64,000 bases of DNA from Portulaca oleracea (lineage: Eukaryota; Streptophyta; Magnoliopsida; Caryophyllales; Portulacaceae): NCBI GenBank assembly GCA_029582165.1, contig CM055892.1:3133347-3197346 (forward strand). The letters run 5' to 3'. Numbering within the stretch: position 1 is the stretch's first letter; each line of letters begins with the position of its first letter. The notes beneath the pieces were generated by a model. It was not told the DNA's origin. It saw only the letters and a program-made list of their open reading frames with translations, and did not search any database. Position numbers and translations under genes: made by a program. Below are positions 34,280-46,997 of this stretch, piece by piece.

Positions 34280-34688
34280 GGCCTCAGCAGGAGCGACAGC
34301 CTGCCTATGCCCTGGGTGTCTTGGATAATATTAATTAAAATAAGTACCCTTTCCTTCACTGTTTGGTGTTACAGCTCTCAGTGATTGGTAAATATTGATG
34401 ACTGCTATAGTTCTTCCCTATTTAATTAATACTTTTATGGTCTGGTTTTTGTACAAGTTTTTTGGCACTGCTAAGGTAGTTTGTATAACCTTATGTCCTC
34501 TATATTGTTAATTGTGATTGTAGTGAATAAAGTCTATGTTGAGTTATTGCTGGCTTCAACATACATTATTCTTCTTGATTGTGTTATGCTGATCTATACC
34601 AATAAGAGTTTTACTTTGGATGAGAATTTTTTAAGCTCAGAGACCAAAACTGCTCTACAACATTTTGATGATACAAAATTGCAATCAC
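34280..34688 (+). other. 3' untranslated region and downstream DNA of the host gene
   Basis: AT-rich sequence after the stop with several AATAAA-like words (for example AATTAAAATAAG near 34,335). The transcript end was not fixed. Confidence 0.4.
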
Positions 34689-35243
34689 TGTCTGATAGAG
34701 TAAACCAGACCGGACGGTCCAACAGGTCTGACCGTGAACCAGCTACTCAACCGGCCCGGTTCTATGTCTACCCGTCATAGTGATTAAACCGTAAAAAAAT
34801 CGGAAAAACCGGATAAACCGGGTAAACCACGGTCAAACCGGATTTTCATGTTTGATACAGAAATCTTGGGTTTTTTTTTTTTTTTTTTCCCCTATCCAAG
34901 CCCTAGTTCTTGCCTTGGCCTTTTCGCTGCTCCTCTCACAGTCTCTGCTGCTCTCAAGTCTCAGGTCTCCATCACCTTGCCTCCTCCTTCCACCATAGCA
35001 GCAACTAGAGAAGGATTCTGGGTTGGGTTTGACGATGCTAGTGATAAATGATGATCTATTCTCTTTCTTTTTTTTTGTGGTTGATCTGGAAATCAGAGAG
35101 ATTAGTTTTTGGAAAGATGGGGACCGATTGTTAACCGAAAACAGAGAGAGAGAGAGAAGAGAGAGAGATGCTAGTGGTGAGGTTTTGAAGGGAGACAGTT
35201 ACGAGGGTAATTACCAGGTGGGAAGATAAAGAGCAAATTATTG

Positions 35244-35930
35244 TATGCTCCTGGAGTATGTGCTCCAGGAGATGACATGGCAGCCATGTCAGATTTTTTT
35301 TTTTTAAAAAAAATTAGTAACTACTTGTCGGTTACCAGCGTCAGTTAAACTGAAGTGTTCACTGAAAATAACATCATTATTCACCATATGATGTTCACTA
35401 AAATGAGTTGGATTGTTCACTCACTTCAACTGCATTGTTCATTTACTTCAACTGCGTTGTTCATTTACTTCAACTATATTGTTTATTAAACTTGTTCCAC
35501 ATAGTTTACTCTAAGAAAAATTTAGATTGTTCATCATAACTTGTTTACTCACTTGAAAGATTAAGATCGTTTACTCATGAAATCAATTTATAATATATAA
35601 TCATGTGACAAAATTTTTATCATTAGAACTTATCGAATAACATGTACTTGAACTTGCAGGAGTGAATGGCTAAACAATGAATTAGTAAATAATGACATGG
35701 TGAACAATGAAAATATTTTCAATGAACAACCACTAGTTACATGATGAACAATTGTAACATATTTAGTAAATAATCTCAACATATCTAGTGAATAATATCG
35801 ATATACAGGGTGAACAATCTCAACATATGTATTGAACTATCTTATCTGGTTATGAGTGAACAAAGACTCTTTTATGGATGAATAATGTTATATGCCACGT
35901 AGGATTCGGAGCACATGCTCCAGGAGCATA
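35244..35930. mobile_element. Fold-back MITE, about 690 bp
   Basis: The 23-bp ends (starting TATGCTCCTGGAG) are inverted repeats with one mismatch, at 35244-35266 and 35908-35930. If the outer TA is the target site, this could be a Tc1/mariner-type MITE. The left half repeats TTCATTTACTTCAACTG and the right half carries AATGAACAA and GTGAACAA words in the opposite sense, so the whole unit could fold back. Confidence 0.7.
35414..35479. repeat. 22-bp tandem repeat, three units
   Basis: Units at 35414, 35436 and 35458 start TGTTCA(C/T)T and share ACTTCAACT. Confidence 0.8.
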
Positions 35931-36102
35931 TAATACATATTGAAGATAAAGTGGTGGTGGTTTGTTGATTCAGTGAACATGGATGGAAGAAGTAAATGGG
36001 GGCATTAAAGTGTGGATATTGGTATCCTTCGTGTTCCCCTACTTTTGCTTGCTTGTTATTTTTACTAATTTCTTTAACTAGTTTGCTTATTAATCTTGGT
36101 AA

Positions 36103-36112
36103 TTTATTATTA

Positions 36113-36151
<39 letters not shown>

Positions 36152-36152
36152 G
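36103..36152. repeat. (TTA)n microsatellite
   Basis: About sixteen TTA units, with one TTG interruption near the start. Confidence 0.9.
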
Positions 36153-36462
36153 TTCATCGGTCCCTTTTTTTATTGACCTAATTGATTCACTTGTTTTATA
36201 ATTAGTAATATCACTTCAAAACCTAATTTGATATCAAGTTAACTTTATAATGTTATATAATTAATTTTTTGTATTGTTGGGGTTTTTTTTAGGAAGTATA
36301 TTAAATTTTTTTTCCTACTCAAGACCGGTTTGTGCCGGTTTTGACCAGTTCAACCATCACCCCAGGTCAACCGGTCTAATCCGGTCAAACCGGTCCGATC
36401 AGTTGAACCATTGACCCACTGAGTTAACCGGTTCGATGACCGGTCCGATTCTGACAACATAG

Positions 36463-36549
36463 GAAAATACTGCAGAAATCGAATAGAATATGATACGACA
36501 AACTTATAATTTGAAAATACTGTGGAAATCGAATAGAATATGATACGAC
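36463..36549. repeat. 50-bp direct duplication
   Basis: GAAAATACTG followed by AAATCGAATAGAATATGATA occurs at 36463 and again at 36513; a shorter echo, GGCAATCGAATAGAG, follows near 36,580. Confidence 0.8.
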
Positions 36550-36579
36550 GAATTCATGCGATGAACTGCAAATGGCCGT

Positions 36580-37140
36580 GGCAATCGAATAGAGAGAAAG
36601 AAGTTAAGACAAATGACGACGGTAACTAACCTTGAATCGAAATTGGTGGTCAAGACCTGACGGTGGAGCCGATTGGAGTAGCCATTGAACTAGAACGCAT
36701 ACAATCCATTGAAGGTAAGTCTATTGTTCGTTGAGGAGGGAAATTTGAGGAACTTACCATGGCACCGAGGACACGTTAGAGTGAGGTTGATCCAATACTT
36801 TGTAACTATTTGAGTTAAATTTAGGTTTTTTTTAGACTTGTACATGCTTTAGGGTTAAAGTGGTCGCATTTAGGTTTTCGAGTTTAACAAAATGTAATTA
36901 CACTAATTTTATATGCAATTATGTTTGCAGTTGATCTGGAAATGGTTGGGGGTTTCTTATTTTGTTTAATAGATTGGAGGGGAACTTGTCCTGGTTTAGT
37001 GGTGGGTAATTTTCTGTTGTTTTTCTAATGGAATTCGTCGGTGCTTGACCTGTTGAATAATAACAGTTTTGGTTGCTTAATGTTGCAATGTCATTACCAT
37101 AAGTGTGAATGGTATTATGTATGTGCATGCAGGCAACAAC
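36580..37140. other. Non-coding DNA upstream of the PMD-like remnant
   Basis: No gene or repeat boundary identified. Confidence 0.3.
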
Positions 37141-37141
37141 A

Positions 37142-39655
37142 GTATAAAGTAGCTCAACATCAAAGTACAACCCAAGTGAGGGTAATCTTGATAGGCTGGA
37201 CCTAGTCAAGGGAGAGTTTTTGTGTGACATAAGTGGCAGTGAGTACGCTGCTAAGTCGAGTGAGATAGAGGTGGGTGATAGAGAGATTTCACTTGTATCC
37301 GAACAATTAGTGGACCACGAGAATTTAAGACTAGATGGGTTTGATGAATTAGAATTGGAGGGGCGTTGTACGAAGCGACAACGTGCTGGCAGCAGTGTAC
37401 ATGAGGATGTAGGCAGGGGCAAGGTGGAGTGGAATGTTAGAGGGAAGAGTTACCTGTAGAAAGTTTGTGAAGTGAACGGGCAGTTGGAGCCTTATCAGAA
37501 GACAACAGTTAAATGAACATGTTTTTTGGATCTTCCTTAAGTATAATAAGACTGAATTGAATAAGAAACTTAATTGTGCTTTGGTTCGCTCATGGGTGCC
37601 CAAATGGAAAGGTTTTCGATTGAGGAGAACGTTTGTTCCATTTTCAGTGTATGATGTGTGTATTCTTACTGTCTTGACATGCTCAGGGAAGAAGCTGGGG
37701 TTTGTCGATGAGGACCAACCAACGATCTAGCGAAGATGGTTAGAGAAGCAGTTGCCTGTGATGTTGGAGGTGGTAGAGGTGGTGTTATGCAGTCTAAACA
37801 TGGAAAAAAGAATAGCAAAAAGATTGAGAGGTAAGAAGTACGTTGAAGGGCGTACAAAAACTACATCTAAGCAATGATGCAACTCTTGAAAGACAACAAA
37901 CAAGAGGCAAACTTGACCATGTGGATCCAGTTGTACTGTTGGTTCGTAATCAGTGCGCTGCTATTTCCAAGATCTCTGGGGGGAGCATGTTGGGGTCTTG
38001 CGAAGTACGCGAGAGTGTCGATACAATGGGGGACTACAACTAGTCGAAGGTTGTATGGGAGTTCATGGTTGCTTCAATCACCGAAGCACAACAGAAGTAT
38101 ATGAGGGGCCAAGAGGAAGGGCATATTTGTGGGGTTGCTCAGCTAATACAGGTACTTTGACAGATGTTTTGCAGTTTCGTATTGGATGGAGATGTGTGTT
38201 TTGTTATCACAATAACTTGGTATTTAATGTTAGGTATGGTTCTTTGAGGATACATCAAAGCTGGAGAGGTTTGATCTGCACTGGTTCCTCAGGCTTTCAA
38301 GTTGGGATAATGGTGGAGATCCCATATAGGGTGGATTTTTATGCCCTATTAACAAGGTTGAAAGCGAGGTCTGTACTATATGATTCATTCTTAACAACAT
38401 AATTTAGTGGAATGGAACTAAAATGACGTTGAGTTTGTATCCATCGCAGCTGAAGAAGGTCGTGGTGACCAGGTCGGAGGACAGGTGCAATGATGTTGTT
38501 CAAGTGATGACGAGTACTCCAGGGTACAACAAATATGTGGAGGATGGGCAAGTATTGTCTACTTGATGCGTGATGCATTGTACAGTTGTTTTTGTCAGCT
38601 GAGAAAGGGGAATACTACTACACTTAATTGTACAGTTATGTGACGTTTTATATTGGATAATTTACAATAAACTTTCTAGCGTATTTACAGCTTTTAGTTA
38701 TTATTATTTTAAGCGGTGTATACTTTTACTTCATGAAGGGAGGTGAGCTGATAGTTGTACGACTACAAAGCCTTGAGAAAGAAATATGTGAATTGCAAGA
38801 GAAAAAATGTGGTTGAAGGGGAGGAGTGAGTACTGGAAGGCTAAGTATTTGGACTTGAAGATCAGCGTTCATTTTGGCAAGGCAAAAACACTTTCCCCGT
38901 ATGAAGGTATCAATGCTAGAAGCCAATCTCCACCTTCCCCGGATGACACATTTTGAATGTTTACTAAGGTTGCAATAGGAAATGCACTATCCCGCTCCCC
39001 AAAAAGAGATGAGGGCAAGAATAATGTCTTGAATGGAGTGCGCACCCAAACATGCTTCAATGACGACGAAGGGGATACACGGGAAGAAAGCGGAGCTGGT
39101 GGGTCCTCGCAAGAGGAGGCTATTAGCCACATTCACAACCTTAGTTCTGAAGACCGTTCTGTTGAACCCAATTGCAACACAATGTCGGCCTAGGTACCTG
39201 TATGTGTTGTACTAGGTTTGGCGATTCCACAATTTGTAATTGAATGGATGGAGGAACGGATATCGGCGAATGCGGGCCTTGATGGTGAACAAGCGGTTGA
39301 AGGCAATAACGGCTTATGCATTGCTAAGAATGTAAAAGGGAGGCCGAGGAAAAGAAAGGGAAGGCCTTTGACCTGAACACCTTGGCAAGCGACTAAACAC
39401 CGTATGAAACGCATGATTCGATCGGGAAACGATGTGTATGTTGAACACATTGTGATGTCATTTTAACCAGGAACCGACGATGCGTGTGAAGCGATTATCA
39501 TTGAGACGAACAACTCACCTGCATGTGACAACGTTAAACAAGGAGACATTGGAACTAACATTCAATTGTTCTCAGTTGAGGTTGTTTCATGAGCGTGTCG
39601 AACGCCTATTCAAGAGTGTTATAGAGTTGTCAACGTCTGAATAGGTAGCATTTTT
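37142..39655 (+). pseudogene. PMD-like transposon-associated gene with coiled coil and AT-hook, decayed
   Basis: Readable blocks in shifting frames are RSWVPKWKGFRLRRTFVPFS (about 37,590), MWIQLYCWFVISALLFPRS and GGACWGLAKYA (37,919-38,015), and TLSLYPSQLKKVVVTRSED (about 38,425). These follow the order of a plant family related to PMD/DUF1985 proteins found in MULEs with Ulp1 protease genes. Downstream are a coiled-coil-like stretch (38,740-38,800) and the basic motif KGRPRKRKGRP at 39335-39367, a double AT-hook. Many stops and frameshifts make it dead. It ends at 39,663, where Athila element A is inserted; no Ulp1 domain is seen. Family assignment is tentative. Confidence 0.45.
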
Positions 39656-39663
39656 TTCCATAC

Positions 39664-40984
39664 TGACAGGGCCGCAAGCGCACGGGTACTATGTAGCACG
39701 TCAAGGTCGATCCCACAGGGACTTAGTCTAGTAACGCAATGAACTATCCCTCTACTTAATTGCTAAGCCAATCGGGTTCTTGATGTTTTTGCTGATTTCT
39801 AATAAACTAATAAAAACTAAGGTCGACAGAAAGAGTTGAGTATGGGGTAATTCAATGGATGAAGACTTCTAGGGTTTTACTCACCTAACAACAGGGTCTG
39901 AAAGACAGGTTAAAGCGTGTGCAAGAAATGACTTAAACGAATCAAGAATCGAAAACTTCTAAATTCTATCGCCCTTTCGATGCTAAATAGAATTATTCTA
40001 AACAACCTAATCAACAAGTTTTGTATGCCTTTTAGGTTAAACAGAATTGAAGGTCTCAAAAAGTCAGGTTATCTAATTGATTCCCTAGTTTACTACTTCT
40101 TTCTCAACTTTCGTAAGCGTAGGTAGACAGGTTGGTAGTCAGATTCCCCAAATTCACCTTTCAGTACTTCTCATGTTAATCTCAGAATTACAAGCATCCA
40201 AGGCCTTAAGAACACTCATAAGCATGAAAACACAACCTTCTATTGATTCATTCAAGAATTCAAACACAAACTAAAACATTCTAATCAAACACCATAGTTT
40301 CGGTTTATAAAACCCTAGAAAGAATGAAATCTACTTACGAATAGTCATTGAAAACAAGAAATACGTTCTAAACATGATAATCAATTCTAGAAACTAAGAA
40401 AGAAACGCGAAAAGAATAAAGCAAACTCTAAGGCAGATTCCGTAGAGTCTTTTGATCTCCGGGGCGGAAATGTCTTCACGAGTGTTGCACGTTTCCTCTC
40501 GAAATTCAATTCTTGAAAATCTTCAAAGTGATTCTCAATTAAATGGAGGTGTATTTGTGATGAATTACTCAAGAAGCTCCCTCTTTCTACTGGGAAATAA
40601 CTGATGAACGGCGCTACTTTTCTCTCCCTCTTTTATCTGCTGCGAAAATAACCGCCAAAGCGCGTCTCCAGCGGCCACCACGGTCCGTGGTGGTCACCAC
40701 GGGCAGGCCATGGTGGGCGCTACCTGGTGATTCTTTGGTCGGTTCCTCCTGAAATTCATGCCACGGGTTGATCAGCAGTGGTTGATGCCCGTAGTGCCCT
40801 TGGTCTTGCCAATTTTTTTCCTAAAGTCGACTTTTTTTGCTTCTGAATATGCAAATCAACACTAAAAATGCAAAGACCAAGCGTAAATAGAGAAATGGGG
40901 GAGATTAAACACACTTTTGGCCTAAATCTACCATGATTATGCTTCTCAAACACCTAGAAATAAGTGCAAATAACACACTTATCA
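39664..40984 (-). repeat. 3' LTR of element A (1,321 bp)
   Basis: Minus-strand start TGATAAGTGTGTTATTTGCAC and end GGCCCTGTCA. It matches the LTR of B (60356-61663) along its length. Inside, at 40,675-40,735, is a strong hairpin: CCACCACGGTCCGTGGTGG followed by CACCACGGGCAGGCCATGG. Confidence 0.85.
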
Positions 40985-41824
40985 AACTCCTCCATGCTAA
41001 CTCCTTGCTTGTCCCCAAGCAAGTATTAGACTCAAAACTAAGAAAAAAAGACTCAAAATAGGACTAGGGACTCAAAAAAATAGAAGAAACGAAACGAAAG
41101 AAAACTCAACTATTCTATGTACAAACCCCCTCAGGTAAGCGTTAGCAGAACTCTCGAGCAACTAGGCCTAACCAAACACAACCATAAAGCGATTAAAAAC
41201 ATTTTGGCACAAGAAAGGGGAATTTTCGAAAAAGATTTAGGGGAATTACACTATCAAGATCAAATCAATCACCCCTCCGTCACCAATATAGCAAGAAAAC
41301 ACATGTACGAGCATGAAACTAAGACGGTTGAGAGCAATCCTCACTCTTGAGAATGTGGAAACACTACTCTCATGTGTTTTGAAAATGACTTCGAGGTTGG
41401 TTCTCTCAATACTCTAGCCTAAGAAACAATCTACCATATGGTTGTTAAACATCTTGATTCTCCACCATTGATATGCAAAATGCAAATGACAATCAAGAGT
41501 TCTTTGAAAGTGTTGTAACGGGGCTAAGGCTAGGGGTAAGGGACAGAAAGTATTTGGATAAGTGGAACTCAAAGCCAAGCTTGGAGTTATACTTCACCAA
41601 ATTCGTGCAATCTTATTGATCCTTATTCACTCATAACAATCATAATAATCCCGAAACATTTATCGGAAATCACCTCAAAAATATATTCCTCACTTGTCGA
41701 CACAATTGTGCATCTTTTTTTTCTTTCTTTTTTTTTGTTTTGGATTTTGCTTTCCTTCTTCTTTTTATTTTTTTTCGAAGCGTGTGAATGGCAAGCGACA
41801 CTTATATCCAAAACTCGGCGGATT
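40985..41824 (-). other. Polypurine tract and 3' untranslated part of element A
   Basis: The minus strand reads GCATGGAGGAGTT immediately before the LTR, the likely plus-strand primer. The rest has no gene; it continues at 54,006 on the other side of the Tekay-like insertion. Confidence 0.6.
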
Positions 41825-42598
41825 TGTAAAACCCCGGAAAAATTTAATTGATTCTATTTGATGTTCTAACCGGATAATTACTTCGCTGACTTAATGACAC
41901 ATGTGAGATTAATTCTATTTATTGTCCTAGAACACTTGAGCTTGTGCGCAGATGAGTATTAATGCAAGGAGATTTATTAAATCGTTTTAATTACATAACT
42001 TTACTAACCTGCCGATTTTTTTTATTATAGCTCATTACTAACTAATTAGGGATTTTCTTACTTGAGTCGACATTATTCGAAAATGATGATATTTACCATC
42101 ACTCTTAGAAAATATTTTTTTAGAAATCAAAATCTCTAAATGTCACCCCAAAAGATAGATGAGATGATCACCTTCCAAAAATTAGTGAAGATACTCCCTA
42201 AATATATTCCTTCCAAAAACTAAATATTACTAACCTAAACAATTAAATTAAACCCTAACCCTAAATCGTGCCCTAGCATCCACGCACAACTCTCACCCCT
42301 CGTGCCCCTGTTCGACCACCAACCACTGCCAGGCTCAACCACCAACCACCACCAGACCACCGTTGATCTACTGCCGTCGCCCCTGCCCACCGGACTCCGA
42401 CCCGCACCGTAAAAAGGTCATCGTCGCCGGGAACGTCGAGCCCATCGACGTGCTTTGTTTTTGCAAGCCCAACATCTCTCTCGTTTCACGTGTAACCACC
42501 GCAGCCATCGCCGACCGTCGACGCCACCGCCGTCGCCTGGCCATCCTCGCCATCTCCGTACACCCGCGCTGCCCAAGGACCGCCGGTAACCACCCTAA

Positions 42599-42635
<37 letters not shown>

Positions 42636-44793
42636 CTGCTCGGTTTTCTTCCCTGTTTTACCTAGTAATAACGTACCCTCGCTGACCACCGACATCCGCC
42701 GCCCTGGACCACCACAAGTCACCGTCGACCCTTCCCCTATGACGTCGCCGCTGCCGCTACCGCCCTCAACCACCACCAGCAACCACTCCTCCTCTTTGGT
42801 ACCCCAAATCCTAACTCTAATACTACTATTATGTGATAGTTCTTCCTTAAACAATTATTCACCTCTTTTCTAAAACTAATCTTGTAAAAATTATAAACAC
42901 TAAATTCTAAGTTAGTTTTACAACCGGAATGTAATGAATTTAGGATCATCTAATTAGGTGGGAAAAGAGGAAGAGAAAACCCTAGTTCATAAGGACATTT
43001 CATGTGTAAGTTATTGGTATTATTCATTAAATTATTATCTTTGGGGTTACATTGCAAAGTTCCATAGTATTGTACTGAGGTGTTGGGTAGTTGGTGATGA
43101 GATTAGTATTGGTAGAGAATTAGAGAGTCAAATCATAGGTGGGAAGAGCTTGGGTTGGTGTTTAATATTAACAATAATGGTGTCTTTCGGGACAGTTTTT
43201 AACGTCGCATTCGAAGGTACACCATAATTAGTGTGAGTGGAGTTAACTCAAATTTTTTGGAAAGTAGGTGACCTAAGGTGTTAACTTTAATAGAAATTTT
43301 GAATTTTTGACTTGTGTTAAGTATAGAGGGAATTATGACTATTTTGCCAGAACAGCGCAATTCTGGACAATTTTTCGTTTTTATTAATTTTGAACTTGTT
43401 AAGGTGGGAATTAGGTCTTGGGATCAAAATGAAAGTTTTAGGGAACTCCTTGAACTTTCCAGAAAGGTCTTATTTTCCCATAAACGATGTGTCGAAGTCG
43501 AGTTATGGCCCTTGGAAGAGAGGGATACGAATCTGCCCGGTTTTGAGAAAATAAAAGAATGAGTCCTTTAGTGAGAAAAATTCATAAAAGGTTTGACGAT
43601 CTTCCCTAGGATATCTTTGAAAATTCCTGGGGTTAGTTAGACCCTAAGTGGAGGAAGAAAAGTTAGCCTCGGATCCCTTAATCTCTAAAATTTTCTATTT
43701 GCATTAATTATTTTTTTCATTAAATATATTAAGTGATTTCCTTGATTAGAAAATCCTTATCACATAGGTCTGAGCGTAGAGCAACAGTAGTCGAGCTTAA
43801 GTTTAGGAAACGTACATGCGATCCAGGTAATGTTTATGTCCTAACTCCACTCGGGCGTCTTTGAACCGTTTTGTGCTTTTAAATGTTTTTATGGTATGTG
43901 GATCTGTTTAGAGGCCTTACGTGGAGTTAAACTGCTTGCATATTTCAATTTTATGATGCACTCGTAATTTATATTTTGAGATAAGTTAGAGAAACCATGT
44001 TTAATCGTTTGAATCCCAAGTATACTTTGAAACTGGATTTGAAAATCTGATTTGAGATTATTAATTCGACTGTGTTTAAAGAAAATTGGTAAATTATGTG
44101 AGTGAGAAAAGAAATAGCGGGACGGGTGTTGTCCCCGAGACCAGGATCTGTTCCTGCAGGGATATCGGCCCAAGATCAGGTTGCGCGTGCCTGATGGTTG
44201 AAATTGTTTGATTGCTTCCTCTGGGTAAGATGTGCACATTCGGTCGCTGGAAGCGATGTGGAGAGACTTTGAGTGAAGTATCGGTCGCATTAGCGATGGG
44301 GCGCTATGGCTCGTTATTTATACCTTGACCATGGAAGGTCGAACCTCTGAAAGGTCGCCCGCTAAGAAATGATAATTTAAAAGAAAGTTTGAATATCTAG
44401 AATTCTTGCCTTTTAATTGGGTTGAAACATGATCTCTTTATTATAAAAAAAATGTTTTGGTTATCCCTTTTCCAAAAATGTTTGAAAATGAATTTCTAAT
44501 GTAGTTTTACGGTAAGAGTAAACATTATTGAGTTCATCTCATTCTTTAAAATGTTGTTGTTTTTTTGGTGCTGAATATGTTGAAGATGTGGGGGCATAGT
44601 GTGAGGCCGGTTTAGCTTTTCTTATAGTTGTTCTACAAGAATAAGAACTAATAAGTTGTAATCCAGTTGACTAGTTCTAAATTTAGTACTTAGACTTGGA
44701 AATTTTGAAATAGTTATACCTTCTTGCCTGGTATTTCTTCGGAGATACGGCAGTAACGTCCGACTATGGTTATCCTTAGCAAAAACCCTTTAA

Positions 44794-44833
<40 letters not shown>

Positions 44834-44867
44834 CTAAATTGAAGTTTTGGTTTTTCGGGGCGTTACA
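41825..44867 (+). repeat. 5' LTR of the Tekay-like element (3,043 bp)
   Basis: TGTAAAACCCCGG to CGGGGCGTTACA. Contains a (CT)n tract near 42,600-42,635 and a poly-T run of about 37 at 44,797-44,833 that is only about 11 long in the 3' LTR. Confidence 0.9.
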
Positions 44868-44870
44868 GAA

Positions 44871-44882
44871 TGGTATCAAAGC
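44871..44882 (+). promoter_or_regulatory. Primer-binding site, initiator tRNA-Met type
   Basis: TGGTATCAAAGC, three bases after the LTR end; it differs from the standard TGGTATCAGAGC by one base. Confidence 0.8.
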
Positions 44883-44889
44883 TCTAGGT

Positions 44890-46190
44890 TATGACCTGGT
44901 AGCTCCTAAGTGTCTGTTAGGTTTTAGTTAGAACTTATGATGCTACATTCGGAGTGATGAATGTAGGATGGGGCAATGAGATGTGTGCTTGTTTCTTTGT
45001 CCCTTTTTGAGTTGCAAGTGCTTGTTTGTTGTTTTTCGACATCTGGTAGACGTCATACCGCCGCATTTGCCATGAACGACGTTTCCAACCTCTTTTCCAT
45101 GTACCATTGTTTTGGATCTTCGTTTGTGACTCATAGGATGGCCGAGCTTCGCCACTACCATGACCATTCGGTTTCTTGCTTCCACACCGCACAACCTAGG
45201 ATCCCTGGAACCAGTTTGTCCGCGCATGCCCTCCGAATAGTCAATCTGCTACATCAGCAAGTACTTGACCTTCAGTTTAATTCGTCCTGAGGGAGGGGGG
45301 AAACTTCTCTATCTTCTTTCTCTTGACCCTCGAGGACGATATGGAATGGGGCTATAGGGCTAGACAACTACTCCCTGCTTTTCGCCACCCACCGGGACCC
45401 GATGCTCATGGGTGTTATTGGTGTGATCGGTAGATAATAAATATGAATATGGATGAAATCATGGAGCACATGTCGATGCTAGGCCCGACCGACGAAATAG
45501 ATGTGTTAGCAGACGAGGAAAGCTTAGCCCCACCCCCCGAGAGTGATGAGGATGATCAGTAGCATGATTTTAGGAATCTTTCTAATTACTTTTGTTTCCC
45601 TTCACTCTGTGCCTGCTAATGTACTAATGGCGTGAACTATGTTTCGTAGTTGGACCTTATATCCATGATTGCCATGGGAGGTAAATTAATTCTGCTTATG
45701 AATTCTTTGTGTGAAAATCTTGCTATACCTCCATGCCTAGGTCTGGAATAACTCATGAAAACACTAATGTGAGCCAAGCAAATTATGCGATACCTGCCAG
45801 ACCATGCTCATAATAAGGCAACTAATGCGAACTACTTACACGCACCGGTTGGATTAGTGCTAAGGGTGCTATCTTTTCTATGTGAGAATGCATGACTTTG
45901 TAGCAAACTCCCTACCGAACCATGAATGTCGAAACCCATAGTACGTGAATTTAAGACAATTTGTTTGAAATCCAAGATGTCGTAGAGCAACGGTTTCCAC
46001 TCGGAAGAGCAAAATGGCAGGCCTATATCAACTGCTGCAGAGCTAAGGCAGCGCATGGCACACCTACTTCCAGGGAATCAGCCATCGACATCACAAAACC
46101 CTGAGGGAAACCCTGCTCCAACTGGGAGTGAAGAGAACAACTGACTGCTCGGAGGAGTGAAGAGAACGGGGGTGACAACTTCGCCCTGTT
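44890..46190 (+). other. Leader and degraded Gag N-terminus of the Tekay-like element
   Basis: Short coding-like stretches (for example an acidic segment encoded near 45,450-45,560) but no continuous frame. Small open frames on the other strand look accidental. Confidence 0.4.
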
Positions 46191-46195
46191 CTAAA

Positions 46196-46990
46196 GGTTG
46201 ACAAACCTCCATCCTCCCACCTACACCGGGGTAGCTGACCCCAAGATCTTTGAGGAGTGGGTACGTGACATGGAGAAACTCTTTGATGTGCTACAGTGCC
46301 CCGATAGACTACGGGTGGTATATGCTAGCTTTTACCTCTAGGGAGAAGCCGATTTATGGTGGGCTACCATCAAGGAAAGACAGCATGAGCCCGGTTTTGG
46401 GTGGGAAACCTTCAAAGAGATGCTCAAGAATTGATTCTACCCCATGTTCCTCCAGAAGGCTAAGGAGAGGGAATTTCTGGATCTGCGCCAGGGGAGCATG
46501 ACTGTCCTGCAATATGCTTCGAAATTTGTAGAGCTTTCCCGTTTTGCACCGATGTACGTGGCAAGTGAAGAGCTTAAGATGAACCGGTTTGAGGATGGTT
46601 TAAACTTCAAATACAAAGATCGTATGTTAGTCCGAACCTTCACCTCCTACCAGGAAATGCTCGATGTGGCCATCAACGTCGAGCGGGTCACCAACGAGCG
46701 AGAGGCATACATAGATCATCGGGGGGGGGGGGGATGGAAGAGGAAGGAGCCACCCCGTAACAACTCGGTTCCCCAACACCATGGTAGAAGGCCTCACCCG
46801 AAAAATTGGCAGGGTGGACACAATGGAGGACCCCCACGAACCATCTTCTGCAATGCCTGTGGCCGACCTGGTCACACTGCCCGAGAATGTTGAAGCGCAC
46901 CCAGGAAGGGATGCTATAGGTGTGGCAATTCCCAACATCTAGTGAGAGATTGTCCTATCCCTACATCAGATAGGCAAACTAGGAGACCAA
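46196..46990 (+). pseudogene. Gag of the Tekay-like element with two zinc knuckles
   Basis: The capsid part starts LHPPTYTGVADPKIFEEWVR and EADLWWATIKER, with stops at about 46,339 and 46,434, then continues as an open frame from 46444 (MFLQKAKEREFLDLRQGSMT, then FVELSRFAPMY). Two CCHC knuckles follow: CNACGRPGHTAREC (46,852-46,893) and, after a TGA, CYRCGNSQHLVRDC. A run of G at about 46,723-46,732 is a likely slippage site. It would assemble virus-like particles and bind element RNA. Confidence 0.8.
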
Positions 46991-46997
46991 CAACGGA

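Larger units (their letters stand above)
34689..36456. mobile_element. ACCGG-rich long inverted-repeat element (MULE/hAT-like, non-autonomous)
   Basis: The left arm (34,689-34,850) is dense in GACCGG, AACCGG and GGTCAAACCGG; the right arm (36,320-36,456) carries the same words in reverse complement. The tips TGTCTGA and TGTCAGA match at six of seven bases. No target duplication or transposase was found, and the superfamily is not settled. It contains the fold-back element at 35,244-35,930. Confidence 0.55.

Noticed and set aside
42363..42665. 100-codon frame in the Tekay-like 5' LTR
   Set aside because: GC-rich LTR sequence with a CT microsatellite; the matching site in the 3' LTR (51,480-52,040) has a different frame structure, so it is not a conserved gene.
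43889..44290. 133-codon minus-strand frame present in both LTRs (also 53,054-53,455)
   Set aside because: Present twice only because LTRs are copies; no domain, and no evidence of selection by eye. A substitution-pattern test on many LTRs would settle it.
44943..45290. Overlapping open frames on both strands in the Tekay leader
   Set aside because: They show no Gag signature and overlap each other; probably chance.
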